Shown: positions 29,803 through 40,700 of the stretch, piece after piece | Numbering within the stretch: position 1 is the first letter of the stretch | How the letters are laid out: each line of letters opens with the position of its first letter | Assembly: GCA_029262995.1 (NCBI GenBank) | Contig: JAJCYH010000027.1 | Span: forward strand, 44,987 to 108,986 | Length of the DNA stretch: 64,000 nucleotides | Direction: 5' to 3' | DNA from: Saprospiraceae bacterium | GTDB taxonomy: Bacteria; Bacteroidota; Bacteroidia; Chitinophagales; Saprospiraceae | Program-made: the position numbers and the translations under genes | Notes under the pieces: generated by a model | Told to the model about the DNA's origin: nothing | The model's database searches: none | Seen by the model: the letters and a program-made list of their open reading frames with translations, nothing else

Positions 29803-30609
29803 CTAAATGTCTCTTTTAATAAATAAGAAATAACTAAGACATAAAAATATCAAAGTATAGGCTATTGTCAGTAGGGCAGCTTCTTTATATTCCAAAAGGA
29901 ATGCGAAATCAATGTTGGTTGGGACAGCACTAGCGTATCTTAATACTGGTAAAGGCATTAAATCTTCTGCAGCATTCATAGGGAAATACCTAGTAAACGC
30001 AGCCTTTTCGATTTGCTCAACGAAATAAAGCCTTATCAGGGGTTCTATAATAATAACATAACTGAGATAGAAAAATACAGCAATACCTGATTTTCTAAAT
30101 AGATAAGCTAAGAATAGTGCGAAATTGAGATAAGCAAAAGACATCAAAAAGAATCTTGATAAAGCCCAATCATTATCAAAGGCCAAAGCCAAACTGAAAC
30201 TTTCTGATTTGAGAAGTCCAATTAACAATCCAAGCATTCCATAATAAATAGTCGCTACTACAGATAGTATAGTTAAACTGATTATTTTGGAAATAAAAAA
30301 CTCATTTCTTGTCAACCCATTAATGATTGATTGTCGCATTGTCTTATTGGATACTTCAATTGTCACAAAGTAGATCATGGCAACACCCAAGAAGAAAAAG
30401 ACTATCCAGTTTCCAGCGTAACCCAAATATTCCCAGATTGAAGGAAATTGAAAAAAACTATCCTTGTTGGGAAGAAATGATGGAAGATCTGGAATTAGTG
30501 AACCGAAATATAAGCAAGCTGGAAAGAATAGGAAAAAGAATAATATCAATAATTGTATTACAGTATTTTTCCTGAATTTTGACCATTCTAGTTTTATTAA
30601 TCTTAACAT
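29803..30609 (-). CDS. ABC transporter permease (ABC-2 type)
   Basis: This 268-residue membrane protein has about six hydrophobic spans (near residues 18-36, 60-80, 105-128, 145-165, 172-190, 245-262) and an EVSNKTMRQSIINGLTRNEFFISK segment between spans 2 and 3, typical of ABC-2 permeases. It lies 24 bp downstream of the ATPase gene, so the pair forms one exporter. The substrate is not predictable. Confidence 0.88.
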   Translation of the reverse strand: MLRLIKLEWSKFRKNTVIQLLILFFFLFFPACLYFGSLIPDLPSFLPNKDSFFQFPSIWEYLGYAGNWIVFFFLGVAMIYFVTIEVSNKTMRQSIINGLTRNEFFISKIISLTILSVVATIYYGMLGLLIGLLKSESFSLALAFDNDWALSRFFLMSFAYLNFALFLAYLFRKSGIAVFFYLSYVIIIEPLIRLYFVEQIEKAAFTRYFPMNAAEDLMPLPVLRYASAVPTNIDFAFLLEYKEAALLTIAYTLIFLCLSYFLFIKRDI

Positions 30610-30633
30610 TGTTTATGATGTTTCAGTGGTTTT

Positions 30634-31518
30634 TCAACTTGTAATTTTGAGGAATTCTTCTTCTAATTTTCTTTTGCGAGCAACAAGATGCGTCAGTTTA
30701 ATGCCATTTGAAAATGCAGCCTCATTAAGGGCAGCAATATCTAGTCCTTCACTTGCGGTACATTCAATTAAATTGTGCTTTACTTCTAGTGATTTTATAT
30801 CCTGGATCGATCTAAGAAATGCAATTAACTTGTCCGAGTCATTGGACCACAATTCAAGTAATATATCATTGGTAAGTATAGATCCTACAGGACCTGTAGC
30901 AAGTAGTTTACCATTTTTTATTATGGCAACATGTGAACATATTTTTTCAACTTCATCCAAAATATGACTGGCCATGATAACGGTCTTTCCCCTAGAAGCT
31001 ATTTCGGTTAGGGCAGATCGAACTTCTGATATTCCCTGAGGATCCAAACCATTAGTTGGTTCATCAAAAATTACTACATCTGGATCACCTATCATAGTTG
31101 CGGCTATGGCTAGTCGTTGTTTCATTCCTAAGGAATAAGTCTTAAATTGAGACTTTCTTCGTCCTCTAAGTTTGACCAATTCTAGGATTTCATCAAAGTT
31201 ATTTTCTTTTACTTTTTTTATTTGTCTGACAATATCTAGATTGTCATCCGCATCGAGATAAGGAAAGAAATTAGGTGTTTCTAAAATTGAGCCTATATTC
31301 ATTCGGTATTTATCTTTGTAGATACCATCAAACCAAGTAAATGTCCCACCTGAAGATTTTAAGATCCCAAGAATGATACCTAAAGTCGTTGTTTTACCAC
31401 TACCATTAGGTCCTAAAATTCCCATGATCTGACCTCTTTCCACGCTAAGATTTAATTTGTTTAAAGCCTTGAGCGTACCGTAATTCTTACTTAAGTTGTC
31501 AATGTGTAGAATGGACAT
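30634..31518 (-). CDS. ABC transporter ATP-binding protein
   Basis: This 294-residue ATPase has Walker A GPNGSGKTT at about 36-44, the Q-loop region, signature YSLGMKQRL at about 127-135, Walker B VVIFDEPTNGLDP, and the H-loop MASHILDEVEK. The C-terminal 80 residues form a DUF4162-like regulatory tail. It works with the permease encoded 24 bp downstream. The architecture is common in ABC-2 exporters of peptides, antibiotics or lipids; no more specific role is supported. Confidence 0.92.
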   Translation of the reverse strand: MSILHIDNLSKNYGTLKALNKLNLSVERGQIMGILGPNGSGKTTTLGIILGILKSSGGTFTWFDGIYKDKYRMNIGSILETPNFFPYLDADDNLDIVRQIKKVKENNFDEILELVKLRGRRKSQFKTYSLGMKQRLAIAATMIGDPDVVIFDEPTNGLDPQGISEVRSALTEIASRGKTVIMASHILDEVEKICSHVAIIKNGKLLATGPVGSILTNDILLELWSNDSDKLIAFLRSIQDIKSLEVKHNLIECTASEGLDIAALNEAAFSNGIKLTHLVARKRKLEEEFLKITS

Positions 31519-31612
31519 ATATGCCTTATTTTTTTAGTAATATAGTTCAAAATAACTTATCCGAGTAATGCAATAGATTAATGAGGTGGAATATTATATC
31601 AATCCGCTTTAA

Positions 31613-32707
31613 TCAAAGATGCATAGCTTCATATAATCTAATATAACCATCAACTGAATCTTTGAGATGATACTGTCTAAGTGGTTTGTTTTCCCATTCA
31701 CCCCCTATGGCTTTATTCATGGCTTCTGAAAGTGATTCACCGGTTTGATGATCAAGTTGAAGATACTGACCTCCAATGACCTCAGATAGTGCACCCTTAC
31801 CAGAGCTAATAATCGGTTTACCTAAAGCCATCGTTTCAATGGCTGTATAACAAAATCCTTCACTATAAGAGGGAATGACAATTGCATCAGATTGAAGAAT
31901 ATTTCTTTGTAATTCACTAAATGGCAATTCGTGTTTGAATTGAACTCGATCCTCAATATTTTTAGATCTTATTAAATGTTTTATTCTTTTAAGATATGTT
32001 GATGGAGATTTTGGAACAATCAAAAGAAATTGAAAATCTACATCTTTATTTTTTAATATTTCAATGGCATCAATAATGAGATCAAGACCTTTAGAAATAC
32101 CTAATCGTCCGAAATAACAAAATTGATATTTCTTGTTGTCTGCTACAGCTACTTCTTTTTTAAATTCAGTGTAATCTATGCCGTTATAGATCATTGATAT
32201 TTTGCTGTCTGGGATTCCTGATTTAAGTAAGTTATCTCTAGTTGCATTTGAGATGGCAATGAACCTGTGAAAGGGTAATTTCAAGATGAAAAGCTCGAAG
32301 CAGTAATGTAGGAATAGTGAAAATTTGTTCATAAATGGCAGCCTAAACCAAAGAGGTCCCCATACTTCATGAAAAGTAATAATCGTTTTTTTTCTTGTAA
32401 AAAGGGAAGCAACAACTGCAGGAACTGCAGCATTGTAAGAAGTTGTGTGTATGATGTCATGATTCCTCGCAAATGAGATCGCTTTAAAGCCAGCAAAAAA
32501 AGTAAAGAGATATCTGTTGGAAAGACTTAATCTTTTGACATTTACACCATTAATGGTTTCTTGAGATTCTAGGTTCTTATCAAATTTATTGGTAAGTACG
32601 GTAACTTTGAACCCTTTGTTAACCAATGATTCTGATAAAGATTTAAATAATGTCTCTACACCTCCAATATTTGGATAATAATTTTCTAGGATAAATAGAA
32701 TACGCAT
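31613..32707 (-). CDS. Glycosyltransferase family 4 protein
   Basis: This 364-residue GT-B glycosyltransferase has an N-terminal acceptor domain beginning ILENYYPNIGGVETLFKSLSESL (Gly-rich GGVE loop) and a C-terminal donor domain with FCYFGRLGISKGLDLIIDAI and the catalytic-site motif EGFCYTAIETMALGKPIISS, whose E-x7-E pair is typical of GT4. It transfers a sugar from a nucleotide donor, probably in surface polysaccharide assembly. It lies 1 bp after the DUF2304 gene, so the two are translationally linked. Confidence 0.92.
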   Translation of the reverse strand: MRILFILENYYPNIGGVETLFKSLSESLVNKGFKVTVLTNKFDKNLESQETINGVNVKRLSLSNRYLFTFFAGFKAISFARNHDIIHTTSYNAAVPAVVASLFTRKKTIITFHEVWGPLWFRLPFMNKFSLFLHYCFELFILKLPFHRFIAISNATRDNLLKSGIPDSKISMIYNGIDYTEFKKEVAVADNKKYQFCYFGRLGISKGLDLIIDAIEILKNKDVDFQFLLIVPKSPSTYLKRIKHLIRSKNIEDRVQFKHELPFSELQRNILQSDAIVIPSYSEGFCYTAIETMALGKPIISSGKGALSEVIGGQYLQLDHQTGESLSEAMNKAIGGEWENKPLRQYHLKDSVDGYIRLYEAMHL

Positions 32708-32708
32708 T

Positions 32709-33110
32709 TTAATCTTGCTTTGCGGTATCGTTGGAAGGCTTGTCGACGTCTGTTGATGATTTCTTCTGATCTAGTTCCTTTTTCTTTTGTCTTTCTAAAG
32801 CAAGTTTCCTGACGAGTTCAGTCATTTGTTTTTCCAATCCTTCAATCGTTGAAGATTGGTAATAGGTCATTAAAAACAGAAAACCAAGAGCAACAAAGAT
32901 GACAGCATTGATATTATCCTTAAAACCTAAAGATTCTGCTATACCTAAAGAAATCAAGTCAGGGAATAAGCCAAGAAAGGCAATTGCAACCCAAAACAAA
33001 GACCAAAGTAAGGTGCCTACCAAAAGCCTTTTATTGGCCTTATATTGGCTGACTAATCGGTAGATGAAAAACAATGATAAAATTGGCACTAGCCACTGAT
33101 AAAAAAGCAT
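32709..33110 (-). CDS. DUF2304 membrane protein
   Basis: This 133-residue protein has three membrane helices (about residues 4-20, 32-52, 68-88) and a C-terminal coiled-coil tail (STIEGLEKQMTELVRKLALERQKKKELDQ) that is Lys/Asp-rich. The helix pattern matches DUF2304, a family often encoded next to glycosyltransferases, as here. A scaffold or lipid-carrier role is plausible but unproven. Confidence 0.8.
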   Translation of the reverse strand: MLFYQWLVPILSLFFIYRLVSQYKANKRLLVGTLLWSLFWVAIAFLGLFPDLISLGIAESLGFKDNINAVIFVALGFLFLMTYYQSSTIEGLEKQMTELVRKLALERQKKKELDQKKSSTDVDKPSNDTAKQD

Positions 33111-33213
33111 CCGACTTATTTTTGCACAGACATTGTTGTAAAGGTATCAAAGATTAGTTCATTTTCTTATATATTATTGATTATTCTAATGTAAAAAATC
33201 AATGACAGTTTGT

Positions 33214-33912
33214 CTAAAATCTCATATGATTGTTAATCAATAGAGGAACTAACTGTTTCATCCCTTTTACAGCTGTTGTTACAATACAGTGGTAATCTTT
33301 TTGATTGATTTCAAAATTTTTACCAGGATTAGGATCGATATAGTATAATTCGGCATTTTGAGCAAAAGAAACTAGACTCGCTGCAGGGTATACCTGAAGA
33401 CTAGTTCCAATTATAATTACTATGTCAGCTGATGAAACTATTGTAGATGCATTCTCCATTTCTGGCACCATCTCCCCGAACCATACAATATGAGGCCTCA
33501 GCTGGTGTCCTTTCTCACATTTGTGATTTTCGGTAAGATCGTTCTGCCAATCATAAATAAGGGATTCATCATAGGTAGATCTTACTTTCTTAAGTTCACC
33601 ATGTAAATGCAATACCTTTGAACTTCCGGCTCTTTCATGAAGGTCATCTACATTTTGAGTAATAATAGAAACATTAAAGTACTGTTCCAAACCTACAAGT
33701 GCTTTATGTGCATCATTGGGTTGTACTTCCTTGAGCTGTGCTCTCCTTTGATTGTAAAAATCAAGTACCTTCCAAGGGTTCTTTTGCCATCCTTCTGGAG
33801 AAGCTACTTCCAAAACATCATGACCCTCCCAAAGTCCTCCTGAGTCTCTAAATGTTTTAAGACCACTCTCGGCACTGATTCCTGCACCGGTTAATACGAC
33901 AAGTTTTTTCAT
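33214..33912 (-). CDS. cobB: NAD-dependent protein deacylase (sirtuin, class III-like)
   Basis: This 232-residue sirtuin removes acyl groups from lysine using NAD. The motifs are GAGISAESGLKTFRD at 9-23, QNVD at 86-89, catalytic H104 in LHLHGEL, and GTSLQVYPAA near 170. Y53 and R56 form the Y-x2-R pair (FYNQRRAQL) that marks desuccinylase/demalonylase sirtuins such as SIRT5 and E. coli CobB. The usual four zinc Cys are missing; only one Cys (HKCEKGHQ) is present in that region, as in other Bacteroidota sirtuins I know. It is divergent from the PorP/SprF gene. Confidence 0.93.
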   Translation of the reverse strand: MKKLVVLTGAGISAESGLKTFRDSGGLWEGHDVLEVASPEGWQKNPWKVLDFYNQRRAQLKEVQPNDAHKALVGLEQYFNVSIITQNVDDLHERAGSSKVLHLHGELKKVRSTYDESLIYDWQNDLTENHKCEKGHQLRPHIVWFGEMVPEMENASTIVSSADIVIIIGTSLQVYPAASLVSFAQNAELYYIDPNPGKNFEINQKDYHCIVTTAVKGMKQLVPLLINNHMRF

Positions 33913-34213
33913 TTAATAATATTGTGATTATCAACAAATTATAATTTAAGAAAAATAATTCTTGAAATATAAATTTTAAGATTGTGATTTACAGAGGTCT
34001 AAAGATGCTCAATATCAGTTATGGCTAAATTACCCTAAAAATGGTACTTACTTGTTTGATACATTGTAGAAATTTATCATATAAAATTTAACTACTTAGG
34101 GAAATAGTCATCCAAAGATTTTAGCACAGTTTTTGTAATGGCATATATACGTAAACTATTGAAAATCAAGTAAATACTGATTGTTAGTGCTTTATGTATT
34201 ACAAAAATATTTA
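33913..34213. other. Divergent intergenic region between cobB and porP/sprF-like gene
   Basis: About 300 AT-rich bases must hold the divergent promoters. I could not find a convincing TTTG/TAnnTTTG pair on either strand, and I see no RNA gene or repeat in it. Confidence 0.4.
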
Positions 34214-35269
34214 ATGTTTAAAGGCATTTTTACAGAATTGAAAAAATCATGCTTCCATATTGTGCTTATGGGGTATCTATTGTTATGTACTCATCATATC
34301 AATTCGCAAGATTTACATTATTCACAGTTTTATAATTCTCCTATAGTCGTTAGTCCTGCCCTAACAGGAATATTTAATGGGGATCAGCGCTATATGTTTT
34401 CATTCAGAGATCAAGCTAGAAACATACCTGTTCCATATTTAACTTTCACAGCATCGTATGATAGAAAGATTTATCCTAAATCCAATAGTAATGGATTTTA
34501 TGGTCTTGGTGGTTTTCTAAACTATGACAAACAAGGAGATAGTAGACTTAGATTAATAAATTTAAATGTTGCAGGATCCTATTCACGCATTCTGAATAAG
34601 AAAAATATAATAACCTTAGGTCTGGCAGTAGGTTATGCTAACAGAGGTTTTGATCCAGTGGCCTTAACTTGGGATTCTCAATGGGATAGTCAGCAGAATG
34701 TTTTTAATGAAAGCCTTCCCTCGGGAGAGACATTTGACTTTGAATCTTTTTCTTATATAGAAACTGCATTAGGGTTAAATTACCGTTGGCAAAGTTCTGA
34801 TAGAACTAAAATTGATATAGGCGCAGGTGCTTATCATCTAACACAGCCACAATCTAGATTTTATAACAGTGTTGAAGAAGATTTACCCTTAAGACTTTCA
34901 CTTTATGGAATAGCGTCATTAGAACTAACAGAAGACCTAGATCTTCAGTTTGATATAATGCACCAGCGCCAGGAAGTTTATCGACAACTGCTTTTCGGTA
35001 GTTATTTGAACTTCTATTTAAATCAAGCAAGAGGCAAAGACATGCAGTTTAGAGTTGGTGCTGGATATAAAACTACAGGTGAAGTTTTATTTATAAAAGC
35101 AGGCTTCCAAATCAATGAACTATTTGTAGCTGCAAGTTACGATATTGATCTTTCTGAGTTCGGAACTGTGGATGTAGGTTCACCTGGGAAGGGTCCTGAA
35201 ATCCACTTGCGATATATTATTAAACACGTAAAACCTAAGGGCAAGTTTAAGTCTTGTCCCATATTCTGA
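34214..35269 (+). CDS. PorP/SprF-family type IX secretion membrane protein
   Basis: This protein of about 351 residues has a signal peptide ending INSQ. It opens with the family motif DLHYSQFYNSPIVVSPALTGIFNGDQRY, followed by FRDQARNIPVPY and a beta-barrel ending in Phe. SprF-type proteins are needed for export of specific type B (CHU_C) cargo through T9SS. ATG at 34214 was chosen over an upstream in-frame TTG (34181), because it gives a normal charged signal start. Its stop overlaps the next start by one base, and the giant CHU_C protein follows, so the three genes are one operon. Confidence 0.93.
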   Translation: MFKGIFTELKKSCFHIVLMGYLLLCTHHINSQDLHYSQFYNSPIVVSPALTGIFNGDQRYMFSFRDQARNIPVPYLTFTASYDRKIYPKSNSNGFYGLGGFLNYDKQGDSRLRLINLNVAGSYSRILNKKNIITLGLAVGYANRGFDPVALTWDSQWDSQQNVFNESLPSGETFDFESFSYIETALGLNYRWQSSDRTKIDIGAGAYHLTQPQSRFYNSVEEDLPLRLSLYGIASLELTEDLDLQFDIMHQRQEVYRQLLFGSYLNFYLNQARGKDMQFRVGAGYKTTGEVLFIKAGFQINELFVAASYDIDLSEFGTVDVGSPGKGPEIHLRYIIKHVKPKGKFKSCPIF

Positions 35270-37695
35270 TGAGGGAGCTGAACAAGAAAATATTATTCAG
35301 CTTTTTAGCTTTAATTCTGATGTCACCTCTGGTGCAAGCTCAGTCACTTAAGGCCTTTTTAAAAGCAGGTGAAGAAGCAATGGCAGATAAGGATTACTAT
35401 AATGCCATGTATTATTACGAGTCAGCAACAGAATTTGACACCACAGACTTATCCCTAAAGTTTTTGTATGGTGAAGCAGCATACAAGTTAAAGGCATATA
35501 CTTTGGCAGAGAAAGCTTTTCAGTATGTGTCAGAAAATGACATTGATCAATCATACCCCTTGGCTCCATTTCATTTAGCACTGACACAGCAACATTTAGG
35601 AAAGTATGAAGAGGCTAAGACTAATTATGAAATATATCTGTCGGAGAATAATGGCGATGATGCCTATTATACCTCCAGAGCTGAAAAAGAAATAGCAGCT
35701 GTAGAATGGGCCAAAGACAAGCTCGATAATCCGAAAGAGGGTACAAGAATTGAAAGATTATCAGATACTATAAATACACCATATTCTGAATTTGCAGCAT
35801 CAAAGAACAACGGCAATCTATATTATTCGTCAATGCGGTTTGAAGAAAAAGAGAAGGGCAGAAAAGTAAATCGATTGTTCAGCAAAATCCTAAAATCTGA
35901 AGATGAAGGGAGCAATATTCCGCTTGATGATAAATTCCATAGCGGTGGACAACACTTTGCCAACATGGCCTTTAACTTTGATTATTCAGAAGCTTATTAT
36001 ACCATATGTGAATACCAAAATAGCTATGACTTAAGGTGTGATCTTTATAAAAGGTCTGTTCTTGATAATGGAGAATGGGGAGAAGCAGTCAAATTGCCTT
36101 CTACAATAAATGACTCCATCAGTACTAATACACAACCTGCAATTGGATACGATTCTAATATTGATAAAGAGATTCTGTTTTTTGTGTCAAACAGAGAAGG
36201 AGGCAAAGGTAAATTGGATATTTGGTATTCAGTGATACAGGACAATAGTTATACTGAGCCTCTTAATCTAGAAGAAATCAATACTGTTGAAGATGATATC
36301 TCACCATTTTACCACACACCTACAAGTACTTTATACTTTAGTACAGAAGGGAGATTGGGAATGGGCGGATTAGATATTTATAGTTCTCTGAAGACTATAG
36401 ACGGATATATGGAACCCGTTAATATGGAGGCTAATACCAACAGTAGTTTTGATGATGTTTATTATGCGCTTAACCCTGAAGGAACACAAGCGCATTTTTC
36501 TAGTAACAGAATAGGTAGTCTTTATTTGGACGATAGTTTTGAAGCTTGTTGTTTTGATATATATAAAGCAGATATTGAAGAGGTATTGGTAGATCTTAAC
36601 ATACTCACCTTTAATGAACTTACGCGTGATCCTCTAGACGGAACCAGAGTCATAATAATTGATCCGATAACAGATGAAATTGTATTCGATAATCTAAATC
36701 CTTTAGGTAATGAACATAACTTCAAGGTAAAATATAGTAGAGAATATTTAATTATAACTGAAAAAGAAGGGTTTGAAACCGATGAGACTAGTATAAAAGT
36801 TAATCAATTCGAACCAATAAATAAAAAGATATACTTAATACCTATAGGCATTAAACTGGAAGCATTAACTTATGATAATGATACCAGAGAAGATTTGCCA
36901 GGCGTTAAAATTACTCTAAGGAATGTATCAGATCCAGAAGCTGTTCCTCAAGTTGTTGTCAATCGAAATACTAATAAATTTGATTTTGATATTAATGCTG
37001 GTTATGAATATGAAATAAAAGCGGAGAAGGATGGATATGAAACTGTCATACGAATGGTAAATAAAGACCTTCTTATTGACGGTGTTATCAGAGAGTTGAT
37101 ATATATGAGAAACATAGATCTTAATGAATATTTACCCGTAAATGTTTATTTTGATAATGATTTCCCAAATCCAAAATCCAGAAACTTATATTCAGATAAA
37201 TCATATTCTGACACATACAGTGACTTTTTAAGTAAGAAGGGCGAATTTAAAGATCAATTCGTAATCAGTTTACCAGAGGATTTAAGAATTGAAGCAGAAG
37301 ATAATCAGGAAAGATTTTTTGAAAAAGATGTCAAAAGTGGCTATGAAAGATTACAATTGTTCATAAGCAAACTTAAGCAAAGGTTGGATGCTGGAGATAA
37401 GATTGAGCTATCTTTAAAGGGATATGCCAGTCCAAGAGCACAAAACAAATATAATCTTGCTATTGGGCAAAGAAGGATTTGGACACTTAAAAATGAAATT
37501 AGTCGTTACGAAAATGGTGCTTTATCAGGATATATAAAATCAGGACAATTACAGGTTATTGAAGTTTCTTTTGGTGAGGAAATTGCAGCACCTACAGTTT
37601 CGGATTCATATATAGACAAACGGTCATCCATATATAGCATAGATGCTTCAAAAGAGAGAAAAGCAGAAATTGTTAGAGTAAGAATTTTAAATTAA
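35269..37695 (+). CDS. OmpA-like outer membrane protein with TPR and PD40/WD40-like repeats
   Basis: This 808-residue protein has a signal peptide ending VQAQ. TPR helices come first (about 25-130), then a PD40/WD40-like beta region (about 150-420, with several D/G-x-DIY or DIW blades), carboxypeptidase-regulatory-like beta modules (430-610), and an OmpA-like C-terminal domain (about 630-808) with NKYNLAIGQRR in place of the classic peptidoglycan-contact motif. The ATG overlaps the preceding stop (TGATG), indicating translational coupling. PorP/SprF-OmpA-adhesin clusters of this form occur widely in gliding Bacteroidota. It probably anchors the secretion unit to the cell wall. Confidence 0.9.
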   Translation: MRELNKKILFSFLALILMSPLVQAQSLKAFLKAGEEAMADKDYYNAMYYYESATEFDTTDLSLKFLYGEAAYKLKAYTLAEKAFQYVSENDIDQSYPLAPFHLALTQQHLGKYEEAKTNYEIYLSENNGDDAYYTSRAEKEIAAVEWAKDKLDNPKEGTRIERLSDTINTPYSEFAASKNNGNLYYSSMRFEEKEKGRKVNRLFSKILKSEDEGSNIPLDDKFHSGGQHFANMAFNFDYSEAYYTICEYQNSYDLRCDLYKRSVLDNGEWGEAVKLPSTINDSISTNTQPAIGYDSNIDKEILFFVSNREGGKGKLDIWYSVIQDNSYTEPLNLEEINTVEDDISPFYHTPTSTLYFSTEGRLGMGGLDIYSSLKTIDGYMEPVNMEANTNSSFDDVYYALNPEGTQAHFSSNRIGSLYLDDSFEACCFDIYKADIEEVLVDLNILTFNELTRDPLDGTRVIIIDPITDEIVFDNLNPLGNEHNFKVKYSREYLIITEKEGFETDETSIKVNQFEPINKKIYLIPIGIKLEALTYDNDTREDLPGVKITLRNVSDPEAVPQVVVNRNTNKFDFDINAGYEYEIKAEKDGYETVIRMVNKDLLIDGVIRELIYMRNIDLNEYLPVNVYFDNDFPNPKSRNLYSDKSYSDTYSDFLSKKGEFKDQFVISLPEDLRIEAEDNQERFFEKDVKSGYERLQLFISKLKQRLDAGDKIELSLKGYASPRAQNKYNLAIGQRRIWTLKNEISRYENGALSGYIKSGQLQVIEVSFGEEIAAPTVSDSYIDKRSSIYSIDASKERKAEIVRVRILN

Positions 37696-37703
37696 TTGAC
37701 TAA

Positions 37704-40700
37704 ATGAATCTTCGGATTATGTCAAGACTTAAAAACATATCATTCCAAATTGCAGCATTTTTAATGTTGTTTTCGGCAGCAGGCAGCTTGCAGGCTACCC
37801 ATATTGTTGGTGGAGATATGACGTATAAATGTCTTGGCAATGATCAATACGAAGTGACACTTACAATAAGAAGAGATTGTGAAAACGGTGCAGAAGATGC
37901 TCCATTTGATGATCCTGCAATTATTGGGGTATTTGATATTTTTGGCTCATTGCAAACGCATTTAGGTGATATTGGTAGAATTAAAATTCCATTTATGGGA
38001 GAGGATACAATCACCAATTCAATAGTATTTGATTGTAGCGCACTGGGAACTCCAGTATGTGTTCATGAAGCTGTATATCGTGACACTTTATTTTTGCCTT
38101 TCAACAAAATTGGTTATCGATTGGCTTACCAGAGATGTTGCAGAAATTCAATTCTGGTTAATATCGAAGATCCATTGGAAACTGGAGCAACCTATCATGT
38201 AGCTTTGCCAATTACTGTTTTAACAGAATGTAACAGTCAACCTGTATTTAAGAGCTGGCCTGACGTATACCTTTGTGTAAATGAAAATCTATCTTTCGAT
38301 CACTCTGCAACTGACTCAGATGGTGATCAATTGATTTATAAATTATGTACTCCTTCACAGGGGGCTACTAGCGATGATCCTCAACCATTTACACCTTCAA
38401 ATCCACCATACCCGACCATTGTTTGGCAAAATCCTTATGGTGTAAATAATATGATTGCCTCTAATCCTCCGCTAGCTATAAATTCTAGTACTGGTTTGTT
38501 AACAGGATTACCTAATCAAGTTGGTAGTTATCTAGTCGGTGTATGTGTTGAAGAATACAGAAATGGAGAATTACTATCTACAGTACGAAGAGATTTTGAA
38601 TACAACGTTAGAGTATGTGGTGACCCTATTGATCTGGCATGTACCATATCTGGTAATGAATGTGATGGAGATAAGCTAGTAGAATTTACAAACGAAAGTC
38701 AAGGTGCTGATTCATACAGATGGCTGTTTACTAACACTAATGGAGATACAATCTTTACGACTTCAGATCAAATGTTTGAGTTTGAGTTTCCTGAATTTGG
38801 TAGATATACAATTACGCTGGAAGGTACACGTAATTCTGACGGGTGTACCGCAAGAAAAATAGAAACTATAGTAATTGGTAATCCTGAAGTAATAGCAGAT
38901 TTTGACTTTACACTTGACTCTTGTGACTCTCTCAACCTTATAAGATTAACCGATGCATCTTTTGATCCACTTATGAGTTCTCAACCTTCGGCTTGGGAAT
39001 GGATGGTCAATGGCAATAATGCTGGAAACACAAGCACTATTACTTATGACGCAGAAAGTGAAACGGAATTAGAAGTTACATTAACTGTGGTATTCAATTC
39101 GGGCTGTATTGCTGATACTACTATGGTATTAAATGTCAGTAATTTATTTCCTGAAGCTTCTTTTGATTATGAGCTTTTGACATGTACTGATAATGGTTTT
39201 GAAATAAGATTAGAATCTGAATATATGCCAGCAAATTTGTTGGTGGTAGAAAAAATATGGACGATAACAGATAATGGCGTCGTATCTACATATACAGATG
39301 ATCCATTAATGATTGAAATCAGTGGACAAGATACTGAAGTCAGTTTGTCTATAATCTTTGATAATGGTTGCAACAAAGTAATTAATGAAACGATTTCGGA
39401 GTCGGATCTGTTACCTATTTTGAAAATTGCTCGTGAACCAATAGAGGAATGTCCTGAATTAGGAGATACTGTTGAACTCCTATTTTATCCTGAAATATTG
39501 GGTAGTGTGATTATGTCCAATATTTCAGAATATTTGTGGACAGTTAATGGCGTCACCTATACAACTGAAGAAATACAGATTAGTCTTATTGTTGGTGATT
39601 CCTTGGACTTGAGTCTTAATATTACTTACGATAATGGTTGCCTAATTGAAACTTCAGATGTTCAAGTACCTGATTTTGCGCCAGAATTACTATTGGAGGT
39701 TCAGACTGAATGTTTGGATGATGGGACCGTGAAACTAACAATTACTGATATCACAGGACTTGTTGTTGATAGCTACACCTGGTATGATGGTACAATGAAT
39801 TACCTTTTTGATTCAATGTTTATGATTACTCTTTTAGAAGATGAAGAAAAAGAGTTTTTTATAGATGTTACTTTTGCTAACGGATGCATGCAGACTGGTT
39901 CTGTAGTTTTCAATAGCGAGCTTTTCCGCCCATCTATTGATTTTGATATTGATGTCACCAGTTGCGAAGGGGATACAGCAATGGTTTCAATAGATTATCA
40001 ACCTGGTCTTGATATTGAAAATGAAACTATTATCATCAATGGAGTGAATTATGATTCTTTAGGTATTACATTGACTATACCTTTAGATTCTGTATTAAAT
40101 ATTGAGTATAGTGTTAACTACACCAATGGATGTTCAGATACATTCTCTAGCACCGATACCGTTAGAAATTATTTGCCTCAAATAGATTTCGATATTGATT
40201 TATTAGGATGTTCCAATGATGGCTTTGAAGTCTCATTAAATTCTGAATTAATTTCTTCTGATATTGTAGTTGTAGAAACCCTTTGGACAATTAATGATTT
40301 AGGTGTTATAACAACTTATAATGATGATCCGCTAGTGATTATAATTAGCGGTATGGATTCTGAGGTAAGTTTGACTGTATTCTTCGAAAACGGATGTAGT
40401 CAAGAAATTACTAAGGTTATTAATGATTCGGATTTTCTTCCTCAGCTAGAAATTATTCAGGAATCTTTAGCTGAATGTCCAGAGACAGGTGATACAGTTA
40501 ATGTTACATTGTATCCTGCTTTATCTGGAGGCCTTTCAAACGCAGATATAACAGACTATTTATGGACTATAAATGATGAAATTTTTACGACAGAGCAAGT
40601 CGAGATAAATGTTGTTGTTGGTGATAGTTTGGATATTAGTCTTCAAATAATTTTTGACAACGGTTGTACAATTGAAACGACTGAGGTAATTGATTCAAAC

